From Tricholoma matsutake (Eukaryota; Basidiomycota; Agaricomycetes; Agaricales; Tricholomataceae): DNA of 64,000 nucleotides. The position numbers were made by a program, and so were the translations under genes. Position 1 is the stretch's first letter; each line of letters opens with the position of its first letter. Shown piece by piece: positions 24,250-35,812 of the stretch. Location: assembly GCA_026075535.2 (NCBI GenBank), contig AP026541.1, positions 4,278,001-4,342,000 of the forward strand, in the 5' to 3' direction. The notes beneath the pieces are model-generated. The model searched no databases. It had not been told where the DNA came from and saw only the letters and a list, made by a program, of their open reading frames with translations.

Positions 24250-24958
24250 GCGTACAAATCAAACTTCATACAAACAATCATAAAGATCATGGAACTGCAT
24301 TTGTGAACATTGTTGGCATGGAAAGTGTAAGGGGACTAGTGGGTGCCCTGTGTGTTTCTCCTATTTTTTATGTTTGTCCTATATTTTTCCTCACTTCATT
24401 TCATCCTATTCTTCATTTTCTATGATTTTTCCTTATTTTATTACTAATTTTCCTTTCTATCACATTTGTGCATGTTGACAATTTTATATTTAGAGGTGGA
24501 GTACCCATTCCAACATCTACCCCTTGGTATGATGTCATTCAGTGGCCTTGATCTGCCTTTTCTATTTTTAGGCTATTATTTGATTTTTGCAATCTTCACA
24601 TATACTGGGCATTGGCAAAGGGGTCCTTAGAGTTTTCTCTTTGGATTTCCCTTTGCTAAATGTGCCTTCACTCCCTGTAATATGTACCATAATTTTAACT
24701 TTGGATTTCCCTTTGCTAGTCCACTAATTAAGTGGCCTCTAAGGTTGCCCTTATAGAAAGGGTGCCAAAAATCAAGTGAATTATGAAGGCTACTATGAGG
24801 ACAGACTTAGACTTGGAGGAGAACAGAGCAGAAAAGAAAGCATCCACACCTTGCCAACTGCCAGTCCCCAGATCCATATACATATCCAGCTTTATCAGGC
24901 AGACAGTGGTGTTCAAACGTTGCTTGTACTGGCAACAGGTTTATCCACTGGTGATCCT
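24250..24958. other. non-coding flank between solo LTR and gypsy-1 LTR
   Basis: No gene is recognised. The phrase CTTTGGATTTCCCTTTGCTA occurs twice about 60 bp apart (near 24640 and 24700), a small direct duplication. Confidence 0.4.
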
Positions 24959-25663
24959 TGTTAAGAACTGAACCCATAAAGAGTTAAGTTGGATTCCAGT
25001 GGGCATTGATGGCAGAAGGAAGTCAGGTCATAGTAGATCCAGTGGTTGGAGAACAGAGGGAATGGAAAGGACTTGGCTTCAACTTATAAGAAGTTGCACC
25101 CTTCACCTCATCTGGTGTCCTAACTTCAAGATGAAGGTATCAGAGAGAGGAGTGGGTAAGTGTGGGTAAATGTGGGAAGACAAGTGCAGGTGGACTTAGG
25201 TAAGTTCAGATGGAACCAGAACTTGAGGGTGAGGACTAGAGGTAGAGTTGGAAGGAGTTCAGACTCTTAGAAGGAACATAGGTAGGAGGAGAATGAGATT
25301 GATTGTCTGTGTTGAGTCTATGTCAATATATGAACTCAGGAATACAAGTGGAAACTAACTAAGCTTAAATAGTGGAATATGGAAGAAAAGCGGGAAGCTG
25401 CAGCAGTGTCTCAACTGCATAGATAAATTACCTAGTGGGAGCTGTACAGGAGTCTTCAAGTTGAATTTGCAAAATAGATGGCAGCCTTGAGAAGGCAGCC
25501 ATGAGCACAGTACAAGGCAGCCTGGTGCACAGCCATGTGGGCAGTGCAAGGCAGCTGGAGAAAGGTGCAGGGAATAGTTGGGGGGTATCGAGTCCTGAGC
25601 AGGTGGAGAACACGAGTGTGGGAAGACGTTGAGTTCCGAGCGGGTGAGGATCAGTTCTTGACA
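24959..25663 (-). repeat. 3' LTR of gypsy-1
   Basis: The segment is bounded on the plus strand by TGTTAAGAACTG and CAGTTCTTGACA, a 12-bp near-perfect inverted pair with the TG...CA ends of an LTR; length 705 bp. On the element's (minus) strand it is preceded by the purine run AAGGGGGAAA (plus-strand TTTCCCCCTT, 25668-25677), a polypurine tract in the expected place. The partner 5' LTR is not in the window because the element is truncated near 48125. Confidence 0.7.
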
Positions 25664-25803
25664 GTATTTCCCCCTTAGTACTGAGCCTATGAGGCATGTG
25701 AGTGTTTGAGTCCAAATGAGGAAGTTGGTTGATAATCTGAATGCAGAAATGGTTGAAAATTTTTAAGGTTGATCCTAACCACCATCATTCCTCCCCATTT
25801 CCA

Positions 25804-26813
25804 ATGTCTTCATCCCACAATGTTGCAGACAAGTGTGCCACCCTCAAGGTGCAACAAGAGCAGATGGAACATGAGGAGTGCAAGCTAGAGGAGGAGGAGC
25901 AGAGGGCAGAAGAGGCCAGGAAAGTGGCAGAGGAGGTGGCCAAAGCAGAGGCAGTGGTGAGAGAGGTGCAGGCAGCATGCAAGGCCACCAAAGCAAAGAA
26001 GAAGGAGGCAGCGGCCACAAGAAAGGCAGAAAAGAAGTGGGTGGCTGTGGCCATGGGACTGTCAGAGGAAGTGGAGGGCAGCAAGTCTCTGAAGAAGAAG
26101 GTCAAGCCAAAGGCAAGGGTGGAGTTGGAGGAGTCTGAGGTGCAGGTGCGGGGGCAGGCTGCCCTGCCCTGTAAGCAGTAAGTCCTTCCTTATGACTTGA
26201 CAACTTTTACTAATGAACCCCTAGGTGCAAAAACCAAAAAATTGCCTGCTACAAAATAGGCATGCATGGATGAGTGTGTGATATATGCACACAAGTCAAA
26301 CACAAGTGTGAGGTGGTGGTGTGGGAAGGGCAGGAAGCCCCTGCAAGAGAAGCAGTGGGCAGTGCAGAGTGGAGGGGTGTGGATGCTGCAGCAGAGGTGG
26401 TGGGCATGGCAGGGGTTGGCAGGGAAGTGGTGGAGCTGCTGAGGCAGCTGGTGAAGGTGGTGAAGAAGGGGCTCACTGATATTGCCAAGAACATAGTGGA
26501 GGTGCAGGAGATGGTGGAGGATATGCAGGATGTGTTGGACCTGGAGTGGCAGGAAGAGAGTGGAATAGAGAGTGAAGGGGAGGAAGAAGAGGAGGAGGCC
26601 GCCAAGTTGCAATGGGCAGCTGAGCAGGAAATGCAGGGAATCCACCAGTCAGGTGACAACTGGGTGGGTTTCCAGAAATACTTGTGGAAATGGTGGGCGG
26701 CAGACAATGGAGAGGATGAGGGTGAGGCTGGAGATGAGGATGAGGATGAGGGAGAAGAGGAAGGGGAGCATTCATTTTCATTTAATATATTGTTGCTTGC
26801 CATAACTGTGTGA
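25804..26813 (+). pseudogene. antisense accessory gene of gypsy-1, Zn(II)2Cys6-like protein, one stop
   Basis: The gene lies between pol and the 3' LTR of gypsy-1 but on the opposite strand. Exon 1 (25804-26177) encodes a long charged helix rich in Glu, Lys and Ala, likely a coiled coil. A 47-nt GT-AG intron (26178-26224) joins it in frame to exon 2. Across the junction the reading is CKQ|CKNQKIAC, then nine codons, then CDICTQVKHKC: spacing C-x2-C-x6-C-x9-C-x2-C-x6-C, the canonical Zn(II)2Cys6 fungal cluster. One TGA (26271-26273) interrupts the loop between the halves, where a CGA arginine codon would be the simplest ancestor. The remainder is a helical then very acidic C-terminus ending at 26813, overlapping the 3' end of pol by about 35 bp. 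It is the counterpart of the intact gene at 60035-61392. A DNA-binding role is inference from the cluster. Confidence 0.62.
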
Positions 26814-28910
26814 CTGAGTAAGGCAAGCTGATTTAAGCAGAAAATGGACCGGGTTTCTGTGGGTAGCAGCTGTGAAAATCTGCAAGAAGTTCTTGGGCAT
26901 GATTGAGTTCTGTAGTGGGTAACCAGGAGATTTCTTTGTCAGTTCCCTGGTAACCTTCCCATCAGATGAGGTAGAGTATCTTGCAGTGGCATCGGTTGTT
27001 GACTTTAGAGTTGAGAACTTTGGTGATCTCATACTCGAGCTCATTGTTGATGGTGATGAGAGGAGGTGGGGTTGGATCTGATTATGAATCTTGTTCAGGG
27101 AGTGGTCTTCTAGTTGTGAGACATGGAAGACTGGATGAATAGCCCACAAGTGATCTGAAAGCTGCAGGGTGACTGAGTGAGCACCTGGGCAGGCAATGAT
27201 TTCAAAAGGTCCATGGTTCTTTTCTGAGAGTTTCTTTGAGGGATGGGTGGTGCAGATGTTTTCCACAGTAATGTAGGCAAAATCACCAATGTTGAAGTCA
27301 GGTGTGGGAGTCCAATGTTTATCTGCAGGGCCTTGGTAACACTCTTGAGCAGCTGCAAGTTGTTTCCACAGTTCTTGATGAAGGTCATCTAGATCAACAA
27401 TGAACTTTCAGGTGTGCTGTGAGGCTAAGTTGCATTTGGGAAAAATAGAAATGTTCAGATGGTAGCCTTTGTTGGCAAAGAAAGGGGCTACACCAGTAGA
27501 AGCAGCAGGTGCATTATTGTAGGCAAAGTTGCCCAAGGGCAACAGCTGGGACCAATTGTCCTGCTGGTAGTTACAGAAGATCCAGAGGTACTGTTCCAGG
27601 GTCTGGTTAAGTTGTTCAGTTTGGCAGTAAAATGAATTCTCATGTCAAGAGCTTTTCCAAATGAACTTGGATCCCCAGTTGCAGGTGACATGAGATGGAA
27701 CACCATGCTTAGAGAAGACATGAAGGATGAACAGGTTGGCTAATTCTTGAGCTGTGATCTCATTAACTGTTGGGATAAAGATGCCTTGTTTCAAGAGTTG
27801 GTCAACAATGATGAGGATAGTGGTGTGGCCATTGGAGTCAGGTAATTGCTCGATGAAATCCATTGAGATTGCATTCCAGGGTCTTTCCAGAACTGGAAGT
27901 TGCTTCAGGAACTCATCGGGTTTGGGTTGAGGTGACTTGGATTGCTTGCAAGTGGTACAAGACTTGCAGAAATCCTGTATGAATGTGCGGAGGTTTGGCC
28001 AGACATATTTGTGTCGGACAAGCTGTAGGGTTTTATTTTGTCTGAAGTGACCAGAGAGGATATGATTGTGTTTGTACTGCAGGACCTTCAGGTGGAGATC
28101 AGCAACATCCAGAACATAAATCTAGTCAAAGTGGTGGAGAAATTCTGCCTCATCTATGGTCCAGTTGGAGTTGGAAGGTGTTGGAAGATGAGTGGATGAT
28201 AGTGGGTCAAGAGATAGGGAGGTGTGGATGTCATTGTGGAGTTTCTCAACATCCATGATTACTGCTTGTTGGATGATGGGTGTTGTGAGGTACATGGTGT
28301 GGAGGGATGAGGTGAACTGTTCTTGGGTGAAGATGGGTTGGAAGTTTGTTGGGTTTACAGAGGCGAAGTCACTATTTCCCCCTTTGTGGTAGATGTCCTA
28401 ATGTCTTGTGAGTGCTTCGGGTTTTGCCCCCAATTTTCTGGGGCAGAAATGGCTGACTAAATTGAACTGTGAAAGATACTCTGACCATCTGGCCTGCCAG
28501 TAGGTCAGGAGTTTTGTAGTGCTGAAATATTCATGATTTTTGTGATCTGTGACCATGTCAACTGGGTTTTCAGAACTTTCAAGGTATTGTTGCCAATGTT
28601 TGAAGGCTTTGAAAATGGCCAGGAGTTCTTTATCATGTGTATCATAGTTTAGTTCAGTGGGATTAAAGGAGAGGGAATGGAAAGTGACTGGGTGAATTTC
28701 ACCATCCTCAGGAGAGGATAGCCACAAGGGCATAGTCAGAAGCATTGGTTTTGAGTACCATTTGGCAGTCTGGTACCCACTGGGTTAGAATGGGCATGTG
28801 AGTGAATTCTTGTTTGAGCTTTTTGAAAGCTTTGCGGCACTTCTTGTTGAAGTCCCAGGGTGCAGATTTCTGCATCAAGCAGGTAAGTGGAATAACAATA
28901 TCAGAATTAG
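26778..28910 (-). pseudogene. gypsy-1 pol: RNase H, integrase and C-terminal part (degenerate)
   Basis: Frames on the minus strand give, in order, the end of the reverse transcriptase (SDIVIPLTCLMQKSAPWDF, about 28900-28840), RNase H (NPTELNYDTHDKELLAIFKA, then NLVSHFCPRKLGAKPEALTR, 28745-28398), integrase core (MDFIEQLPDSNGHTTILIIV, 27863) and integrase C-terminus with KKLSEKNHGPFEII and HPVFHVSQLEDH (27266-26778). Frames shift repeatedly and stops interrupt the gene, so it is dead. The reverse-transcriptase half is displaced to 47810-48125 by element X. The domain order identifies a Ty3/gypsy element. Confidence 0.8.
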
Positions 28911-29003
28911 TGTTGCCATGGCTCGGCTAGCTGCCAGCCAGTTTAGGTAAACCATGGCTAAACCCCGACTCAGCAATTGGTGACTTCATAGCCAGTACAA
29001 CAT

Positions 29004-29405
29004 TGTTAGGGCGACACCCACTATCTGCTAGCTAAGACCGTGCGGGTTCTCTCTACAAGAAGGGGGTGGGATCTGCGCTTGTGATGGGGAAATTGATGGT
29101 TTTGATGTGAGGGGTTATTAATAGGTGAGTTTGTTGAGATAGGCCTTTCACACCAAAAACGTAGGTGGAATACCTAAGAGAACACAACTGGGGTCCCCTA
29201 GGCATATATTTAGGGTTTATATACTATGTTACATATATTGTACATTGTTGTTACCGATGCACTTGTACATGCACGTACATTTTGATGCATGCGAAATAAA
29301 ATTCTCACGCTATCAAAATGTAGTGTCATTTGGCGTCATGTAGCGTAATTCGACATAATAAAATAAAAATGAAAGTTTATTAGGTAATGGGGTGGTTTCC
29401 TAACA
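29004..29405 (-). repeat. chromovirus 3' LTR
   Basis: This 402-bp LTR is 98.5% identical to the copy at 34814-35215 (six differences, all at CpG sites). It starts and ends with the inverted hexamer TGTTAG/CTAACA. Confidence 0.95.
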
Positions 29406-29420
29406 TTACCCCCCTTTTAT
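29406..29420 (-). promoter_or_regulatory. chromovirus polypurine tract
   Basis: On the element strand the sequence reads AAAAGGGGGGTAA directly before the 3' LTR, the expected position of the plus-strand DNA primer. Confidence 0.8.
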
Positions 29421-32400
29421 GCCTTGACTTCCAGGTGAGAAAATATTATGTTTGTCCCCTCTGTGAAATTTTGGTAAGGCTGGAATTTCATCCCCTCATA
29501 CACCATTCTCGCAATGCGACGCGGAGCATTTGGATTACGTTTAAAGAATTGGGCGATTGCATTACGTGCTCGCTTACAATTCTCTTCAGGTTCCCATGAA
29601 TTATTTTCGTCGGTATAGTTTTTCCACTTTATTAAGAACTCCAATTTGTTCCGTCGAAGACGTGAGTCTAGAATTTCTTCAACTATGTATTCTGGAGCAC
29701 CTTCTACTATTATCGGAGGTTGTGGAGTAGTTTGTTGGCCAGGAATAGTGGGCGGATGGTAAGGGCGTAGGCAGGATACATTAATCTCAGGATCAATCTT
29801 AAATGATCGGGGTAATTTTAGCATTACTGCATTAGGCGAGATCACTTTAGAGATCGCATATGGGCCAACTTGTTTCTCTGTAAGTTTCTTCGAAGGTCGT
29901 GGAATATTCAGGTCCTTGGTACTTAGCCATACCAAGTCACCAACTTTGTACTCTGGAGCGCGTGCTCGAGTACGATCCACGTGTCGCATCATGTCATCAC
30001 ATGCTTTCTTCAATGCCACCTCTGCTTCTTCTTGTACCTTTTGCATCTTAGATACAAAATCTTCTACTGACGGTACTTTGACTTCCCTTCTGGGTTCTAC
30101 TCCCATGCGAGGATGATATCCATAATTTGCGAAGAAGGGTGACATACGAGTAGCCAAATGGAATTTGTTATTGTGGGAAAATTCGGCAATTGCCAACCAT
30201 TTGGGCCAGTCAGTTTGTCGGTAGTTGACAAACATATGTAGGTACTGCTCCAACTCCTGATTCATTCTCTCTGTCTGCCCATCAGTCTGTGGGTGATATG
30301 CCGTAGATAATTTAGTTTGAATTCCCAATATGTTGTTTAGTTCTTGCATAAACGCAGAAGCAAATTGTGGTCCGCGATCAAAGATAATGGTATCGGGTAA
30401 CCCATGTAACCGCTATACCTGATTTAGATAGAGGCGTGCCAAGCCCAATGATGAGGTTTCTGTAGTAGTAGGAATAATATGGACCTCCTTTGTAAAGCGG
30501 TCGCATACTACGAATATTGCATCGTAACCTTGAGCCTCGGGTAATCCGGTAATAAAATCCACAGATATATCTTGCCATGGCGCTTTAGGTATAGGGTTCG
30601 GCATTAATTTTCCTGCAGGTTTCTAATTTCTTTCCCCTCATGCACGTATCACATCCATCCACATACCCCAACACATACTTTGAAATTCCGGGCCACCAAT
30701 AATTTCTCATTACTAATTCCAACGTCTTCCATCTTCCTGGGTGTCCGGCAATCAGCATATTGTGATGTAACCAGACGATCTCCCTTCGCAAATCCTGATC
30801 CTTCGGTACATACACTTTTCCTCGAAACAACACCAACCCTTGTTCCTCAGCCCATTCGTCTCCTTTGATATTACCTTTCTTCTCTCCCTTCAGAGCTTTC
30901 ACGGCTTCCACTACTTCATCGTCCATTTCCGAGCATTGTCTAATTTTAGACAACATTTCCGTTTCCGAGCTATCTATTAATAGATGCCCTTGACGCATAG
31001 CGCAAATGCAAAAGTATTCAGGTTTGAGTAAGGTAACATTTTTATTGTCCTCCTCCACCCCCCTTTTATGATCAATACGTCTGGATAATGCATCTGCTTT
31101 CCTCATTAAGCTTCCTGCTTTGTGGACCAAGTGAAAATTGAAACATGATAGGAATAGTGCCCAACGTGCTTGCCGGCGGTTAAACTTTTTAGCAGACATG
31201 AAGTATTGCAGATTTTGATGATCCGTCCAGATCTCAATCTGATGTGTACATCCCTCCAAATAATGCCTCCACGCCTCCAATGCTCGTATTATCCCTCTTT
31301 GTCATGCACATCATAATTCCTCTCCACATCATTCAACCCTTTTGACAAGTATGCACAAGGATGCCATTTGTCATCTTCACACAGCATTGATAATACTGCT
31401 CCAGTAGCAAAATCAGATGCATCAGATTCCACTCACAAAGGGCATGTGAAATCTACTGGGGCTAATATTTGGTCCCTCCACAAACTTCCTCTTCAACTCC
31501 TCAAACACTGTCTGCTGCTGCTCTCCCCACCTCCATACTACTCCCTTTTGCATAAGGTTATGTAAGGGTGCAGCAATTTTAGAAAAATTGTGCACAAAGC
31601 GACAATAATAATTTGCGAGTCCCAAGAAGGCTTGAACCTCCTTGACACGGCTGGGCGCAGGCCAATCTGTGATCACCTGTACCTTGATCGGATCCATTTT
31701 GATCCCGTCAGGGCTGATCAATAATCCTAGGAACTTGATCTCGCTTGCCCCAAACACACACTTCTCTGGTTTCAAAAATAGAGATCATTCTCTGCCAACC
31801 TCTGTAACACCTCCTGCACTATCGCCTCATGATTCTCTTCATCCTCCATGAATATCAGAATGTCATCAATAAATATTATTACCATGCCTTTGTCTATTAT
31901 GTCCTTGAAAATGTCGTTCATCATATTTTGAAAGGTCGGGGGACTATTAGTCATCCCAAAAAACATGACAAGCGGCTCGAAGGATCCTCGACGCATGGCA
32001 AATGCAGCCTTCCACTCATCTCCTTTCTTTATTCATACATTGTTGTATCCCCATCATAAATCCAATTTTGTAAAGACCTTGGCTTTTCCCACCTTATCAA
32101 TTATTTCTGAGATCAACAGCAGGGGGTACGCGTTCTTCACTGTCCACTCGTTCAGATACCTATAATCGGTACACATCCTCTTCCTTTGGTCTTTTTTGGG
32201 CACGAAGAATATTGGTGATGTCTGCGGTGATTTCGAAGGTCATATGTATCCTTTGCACGATTGCTCCTTCAGGAATGCATCCACTTCTTCTTGTTCCATC
32301 GGAGATAACGGATATACCTTTGACTTCTTCGGCACAAACCCAGGCTTCATCTCAATCACATGATCCCATGGCTTCCACACCGGCATTCGCTCAGACTCCT

Positions 32401-33229
32401 TCTTTTGGAACACTGACAAATGTTCATGATACACTTTTGGCACCCATTCCTCCACTGGCTTCTCCACCTTCACGATATTCTTGTCCCATGACTGTCCTCC
32501 ATGAACTGCTCTAAAGGTTTGCTTCTGCTCTTCTTTCTCGATCATGATCGGAACTTCCCCATTTGGCATTTCCTCATCCTCCACTTCCTCCATCGTAACA
32601 GAATACTTTCTCGGATGTTCTTTCTCTTTCTTTTTCCTTTTTTCCTTCTTCATCTTCCTCCCATACACATTACATTCCTTAGGACGACGAGTCATTTGTA
32701 CTTTCCCAGTTTTCCAATCAATTTCGGGATTATGCTTCCGTAACCATGGACATCCTATTATTAGATTGGTTTTCCCAAGATCGCACACTTCGAATACAGC
32801 TCGCTCCTGATGCTCCTGATACTTTAGTACCATAGTCACCTCCTCCTTGATAGTTCCTCCACAATTGACTGTTCTGTCAATATTGTACACCATTATAGGT
32901 TGTGCCAGCTTGTGTGTGTTAATACCATTTCCGGTAATTAAGGATTGATTAATAAATAATCCTGTAGCACCACTGTCAAGCAATGCTTCCACATCAATAG
33001 CTGCATGCGTGTCCACTGTCTTCAGTCCCACAGTCAAGGTGATTTTGGGTTCTATTTGTGCAGAGCGAATAAAGAATTTAGGGGTTTTTCGGAAATGACA
33101 TGTGACAATTTTCTTTGTCACGTGATTCACAACAGTTGTACTCCTCCTCGATTTCCTTTTCTGATTTACTCTGGGTTTCCTTGGATACTAATACATTGTA
33201 ATGATTCTGGGTCACCAATGGGGAAACCT
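29417..33229 (-). pseudogene. chromovirus pol: protease, RT, RNase H, integrase, chromodomain (interrupted)
   Basis: The frames give an aspartic protease (EALLDSGATGLFI, near 32980), reverse transcriptase (FFGMTNSPPTFQNMMND and FIDDILIF near 31900), RNase H (HQIEIWTDHQNLQYF and KADALSRRID), integrase zinc finger and core (HHNMLIAGHPGRWKTLELV, DISVDFITGLPEAQG, TAYHPQTDGQTERMNQELE) and a C-terminal chromodomain (YIVEEILDSRLRRNKLEFLI then WKNYTDENNSWEPEE). Stops at 32240-32242, 32054-32056 and 32033-32035 are all TGA at positions where the family has arginine; other stops and a frameshift lie near 31780, 31420-31280 and 30600-30410. The last 310 codons (30349-29417) are open. The element cannot make its own polymerase. 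Confidence 0.9.
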
Positions 33230-34327
33230 TCACTGGGACTCTTCCACAAAATTCTCCTGCTTGCCTTCCTCTGGCTTCACTTCCTCGATTGTAGCTCCCC
33301 TGATCTTTCTCTTCTGCTTACAATTCTTAGAAATGTGTCCTAACTGCCCACAGTTAAAACATTTAAGTGGGGCTTGTCTCCCCACTTGATCAACCTCCAT
33401 TGCCTCTGCTGGTGCTGCTGACTCTGTAACTATAGGTGTCACTGCCATGGCCAGTGGCTGTGCCCTCGGAGCTTGCGCCTGAGGCACCTTTCCTTTCTCA
33501 GACTTTCCTCCTGATGACTTTCCCAATTTACTACTTCCGTACATCAACTTTGACTCCGCCTGTTCCTGCTGATATTGCCGGTCAAGGCGCATTGCCCAAT
33601 TATACCACTCGTCCAACTTCTCTGGCATAGAAGGTAGTCAGTAGATAGACTTGAATAAAGAGGGATTTAATCCTGCTTTCAAAAACTCTACCAACGCGGC
33701 TTCTCCCATGTCCGTTTGCGAAGCTTCTGCTTTGAACTGCAAAATAAATTCATCTGCCGTTAAGGAACCTTGGCGCATGGTCTTTAATTTAGCATTGGCT
33801 GTTGCCTTTGGATTAGGGTCTTGAAACTGTGCCTCCAATCTCTCCAGAAATTCCTTGAAGGTTGCAAATGGTTTATTTCCCGCAGCAATTTGATTAATAG
33901 CCTTGTTTCTCCAGAACTGTGCTTTCCCCCCCTGAATGTATGAGAGAGCAAACATAATCCTAGACTCGGCTGTACAAAACTCTGGCTTCCTCCCATGGAT
34001 GTATAATACTATAGAACTGATGAAGGATTTTGTATTCTCCATGGTACCGTCAAAGATTTGTGGGGGCGCGTACTTTGGTAAGCACACTTTTCCATTTCCG
34101 GATTTCTCCACCATCTCATCCTCCTGCGATATCCACTCCACCATCTCCTCCATCTCATCATCTCTTTCTCCTGTCGTCTCTGGCTGTACTTCCGCTTGTC
34201 TGGGCTGTGATGCTGCCAATACTGACACTAATTGCGACATTTGCACTGTGAGCGCATCAATTTTCGCCTCTAGTGCTGGTATGGGAACAGGATTAGGACC
34301 AGGATTAGAAGTTGAAGGTTCGGACAT
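33230..34327 (-). pseudogene. chromovirus gag with CCHC knuckle, one in-frame stop
   Basis: The frame starts MSEPSTSNPGPNPVP at 34327 and runs to 33230 in one phase, broken by a single TGA at 33638-33640. The first part holds a helical capsid-like domain (FISSIVLYIHGRK, KFMRQGSLTADEF-like block with FILQFKAEAS). The second part holds a nucleic-acid-binding knuckle CFNCGQLGHISKNC (C-x2-C-x4-H-x4-C), where Gag binds the element RNA. The 470-bp leader between the 5' LTR and this start is non-coding. Confidence 0.85.
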
Positions 34328-34800
34328 AATTGTAGAATCTGTGATGAATCACTTCTTCGACAAATTCAAAATTTTTCTTTGAGACCTCTCCAAATGTTTA
34401 CAGGTCACGTGATAAGGTTTGTCGAGGTTTGTCAATGGTTCGTCGTTCGTCGGGCGCCTATTTTGACACTTCGGATCAATAACCCTTCCAACAGTGCCTG
34501 ATCTTGGAGATATCACTGAATTCGGCTTGTAACTAAAATAGTCATCCGAATAGAGTAATGTAAATCGTAACTAAACCAGATCTGATCGGTTGTCTGGTTG
34601 CAGCTGTCCTAATGATGAGCGCTGCCTCTCAATCACTGGCAGTCGCAATGTAAGGCGAGGCCTGGCGTCAACTTACAAAAGAAAAGGTAGATTATGTATA
34701 TACAAGTACTTCTGGCTTGTGCCGAAAGGATGAGTAATCGGATGTGGCGCGGTGAAACAATGACGTATGTGCAAGTAAGAGAAGGCACACTGATATGGGA

Positions 34801-34811
34801 AGTTGTGTTCT
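34801..34811 (-). promoter_or_regulatory. self-priming primer-binding site of the chromovirus
   Basis: On the element strand AGAACACAACT begins two bases after the 5' LTR end, where a tRNA-complementary site starting TGG is normally found. It is instead perfectly complementary (11 nt) to AGTTGTGTTCT inside the 5' LTR (plus coordinates 34989-34999). A TATATAAA box lies 27-34 bases upstream of that LTR segment, so the segment should be the first bases of the transcript. Tf1 of fission yeast primes in this way. See findings. Confidence 0.7.
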
Positions 34812-34813
34812 TC

Positions 34814-35215
34814 TGTTAGGGCGACACCCACTATCTGCTAGCTAAGACCGTGCAGGTTCTCTCTACAAGAAGGGGGTGGGATCCGCGCTTGTGATGGGGA
34901 AATTGATGGTTTTGATGTGAGGGGTTATTAATAGGTGAGTTTGTTGAGATAGGCCTTTCACACCAAAAACGTAGGTGGAATACCTAAGAGAACACAACTG
35001 GGGTCCCCTAGGCATATATTTAGGGTTTATATACTATGTTACATATATTGTACATTGTTGTTACCGATGCACTTGTACATGCGCGTACATTTTGATGCGT
35101 GCGAAATAAAATTCTCATGCTATCAAAATGTAGTGTCATTTGGCGTCATGTAGCGTAATTCAACATAATAAAATAAAAATGAAAGTTTATTAGGTAATGG
35201 GGTGGTTTCCTAACA
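34814..35215 (-). repeat. chromovirus 5' LTR with TATA box and predicted transcript start
   Basis: This 402-bp LTR drives transcription on the minus strand. TATATAAA (element strand) lies about 30 bases before the segment AGTTGTGTTCT (34999-34989), which would be the start of R. U3 is then about 216 bp and R+U5 about 186 bp. Confidence 0.85.
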
Positions 35216-35327
35216 AACATGGCTTGACTCAGCTAAGCTGGTGGCTCTAAGCCAGCTATAGCTGCCCAAGTGATGCACATTAATCAACAATGCATTGCCA
35301 CCAAATCCTCCTTCCTTTTCTACCACC

Positions 35328-35812
35328 ACCATTGGCCCAAATGACAATTGCGTTGTTTGGGCCTTAGGTAAGTTTTCTTTGGTTCATTTCTTGTTTTTAT
35401 CAACTGATGAAATGTGTTTTTATTGTTTAGGAGCCATTCTACTGCAAATGAGGAACATCAATGCCAAACTATGATCACCTCATTTGTAGCCTAGGTAAGT
35501 TTTTTTTGCTTGCTTCTTCTTTTTATCAACTGACTAAATGTATTTCTTCATTACTTAGGAGCTATTCTACTGCCAACGACATGTGCCAACAAGGTACATC
35601 CCACACCGAGCAACCATGGCACTACTTGCTCCTCCCCATCCAAATGGGACGTGATAGGTGTTAATTACAGACAAGAGGGTAAAGGGGATGGGGTGGGCAA
35701 TGCAATGCAGGCCCAAATGATGCAATCGTCATTTGGGTCCTAGGCATGTTTTTTTTACTCAATTATTGTTTTTCACTAGCTAACTATTTGTTTTCTTTTC
35801 TTTTAGGATCTA
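35328..35812 (+). other. intron-like modules with exon-end hairpins (element X interior)
   Basis: Three short intron-like stretches follow each other: 35369-35430 (GTAAGT...CTGATG...TTTAG), about 35495-35559 (GTAAGT...CTGACT...CTTAG) and about 35744-35806 (GCATGT...CTAACT...TTTTAG). The exon words after introns 1 and 2 are near copies (GGAGCCATTCTACTGC and GGAGCTATTCTACTGC). Introns 1 and 3 directly follow a hairpin of the form GGCCCAAATGA...TTTGGGCC. A 160-codon open frame (35746-36228) runs over the last module into the MITE. This looks like a decayed spliced gene carried by element X; function unknown. Confidence 0.5.

Larger units (their letters stand above)
29004..35215 (-). mobile_element. 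Ty3/gypsy chromovirus, 6212 bp, complete structure, dead coding region
   Basis: Two 402-bp LTRs (29004-29405 and 34814-35215) bracket gag-pol on the minus strand and carry TGTTAG...CTAACA ends. A perfect 5-bp target duplication, AACAT, flanks the element (28999-29003 and 35216-35220). The LTRs differ at only six positions, so insertion was fairly recent. A polypurine tract adjoins the 3' LTR and an unusual primer-binding site adjoins the 5' LTR. The integrase ends in a chromodomain, which places it among the chromoviruses. Gag-pol has several in-frame stops, mostly TGA where arginine is expected. Confidence 0.93.

Noticed and set aside
25785..26105. Ser/Ala-rich minus-strand frame opposite the gypsy-1 accessory gene
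   Set aside because: Complement of the Glu/Lys/Ala coiled-coil exon; no independent support.
29004..35215. RIP of the Neurospora type (CpA to TpA) as cause of decay
   Set aside because: The LTR differences are all at CpG sites; no CpA-specific excess was seen in this pair.
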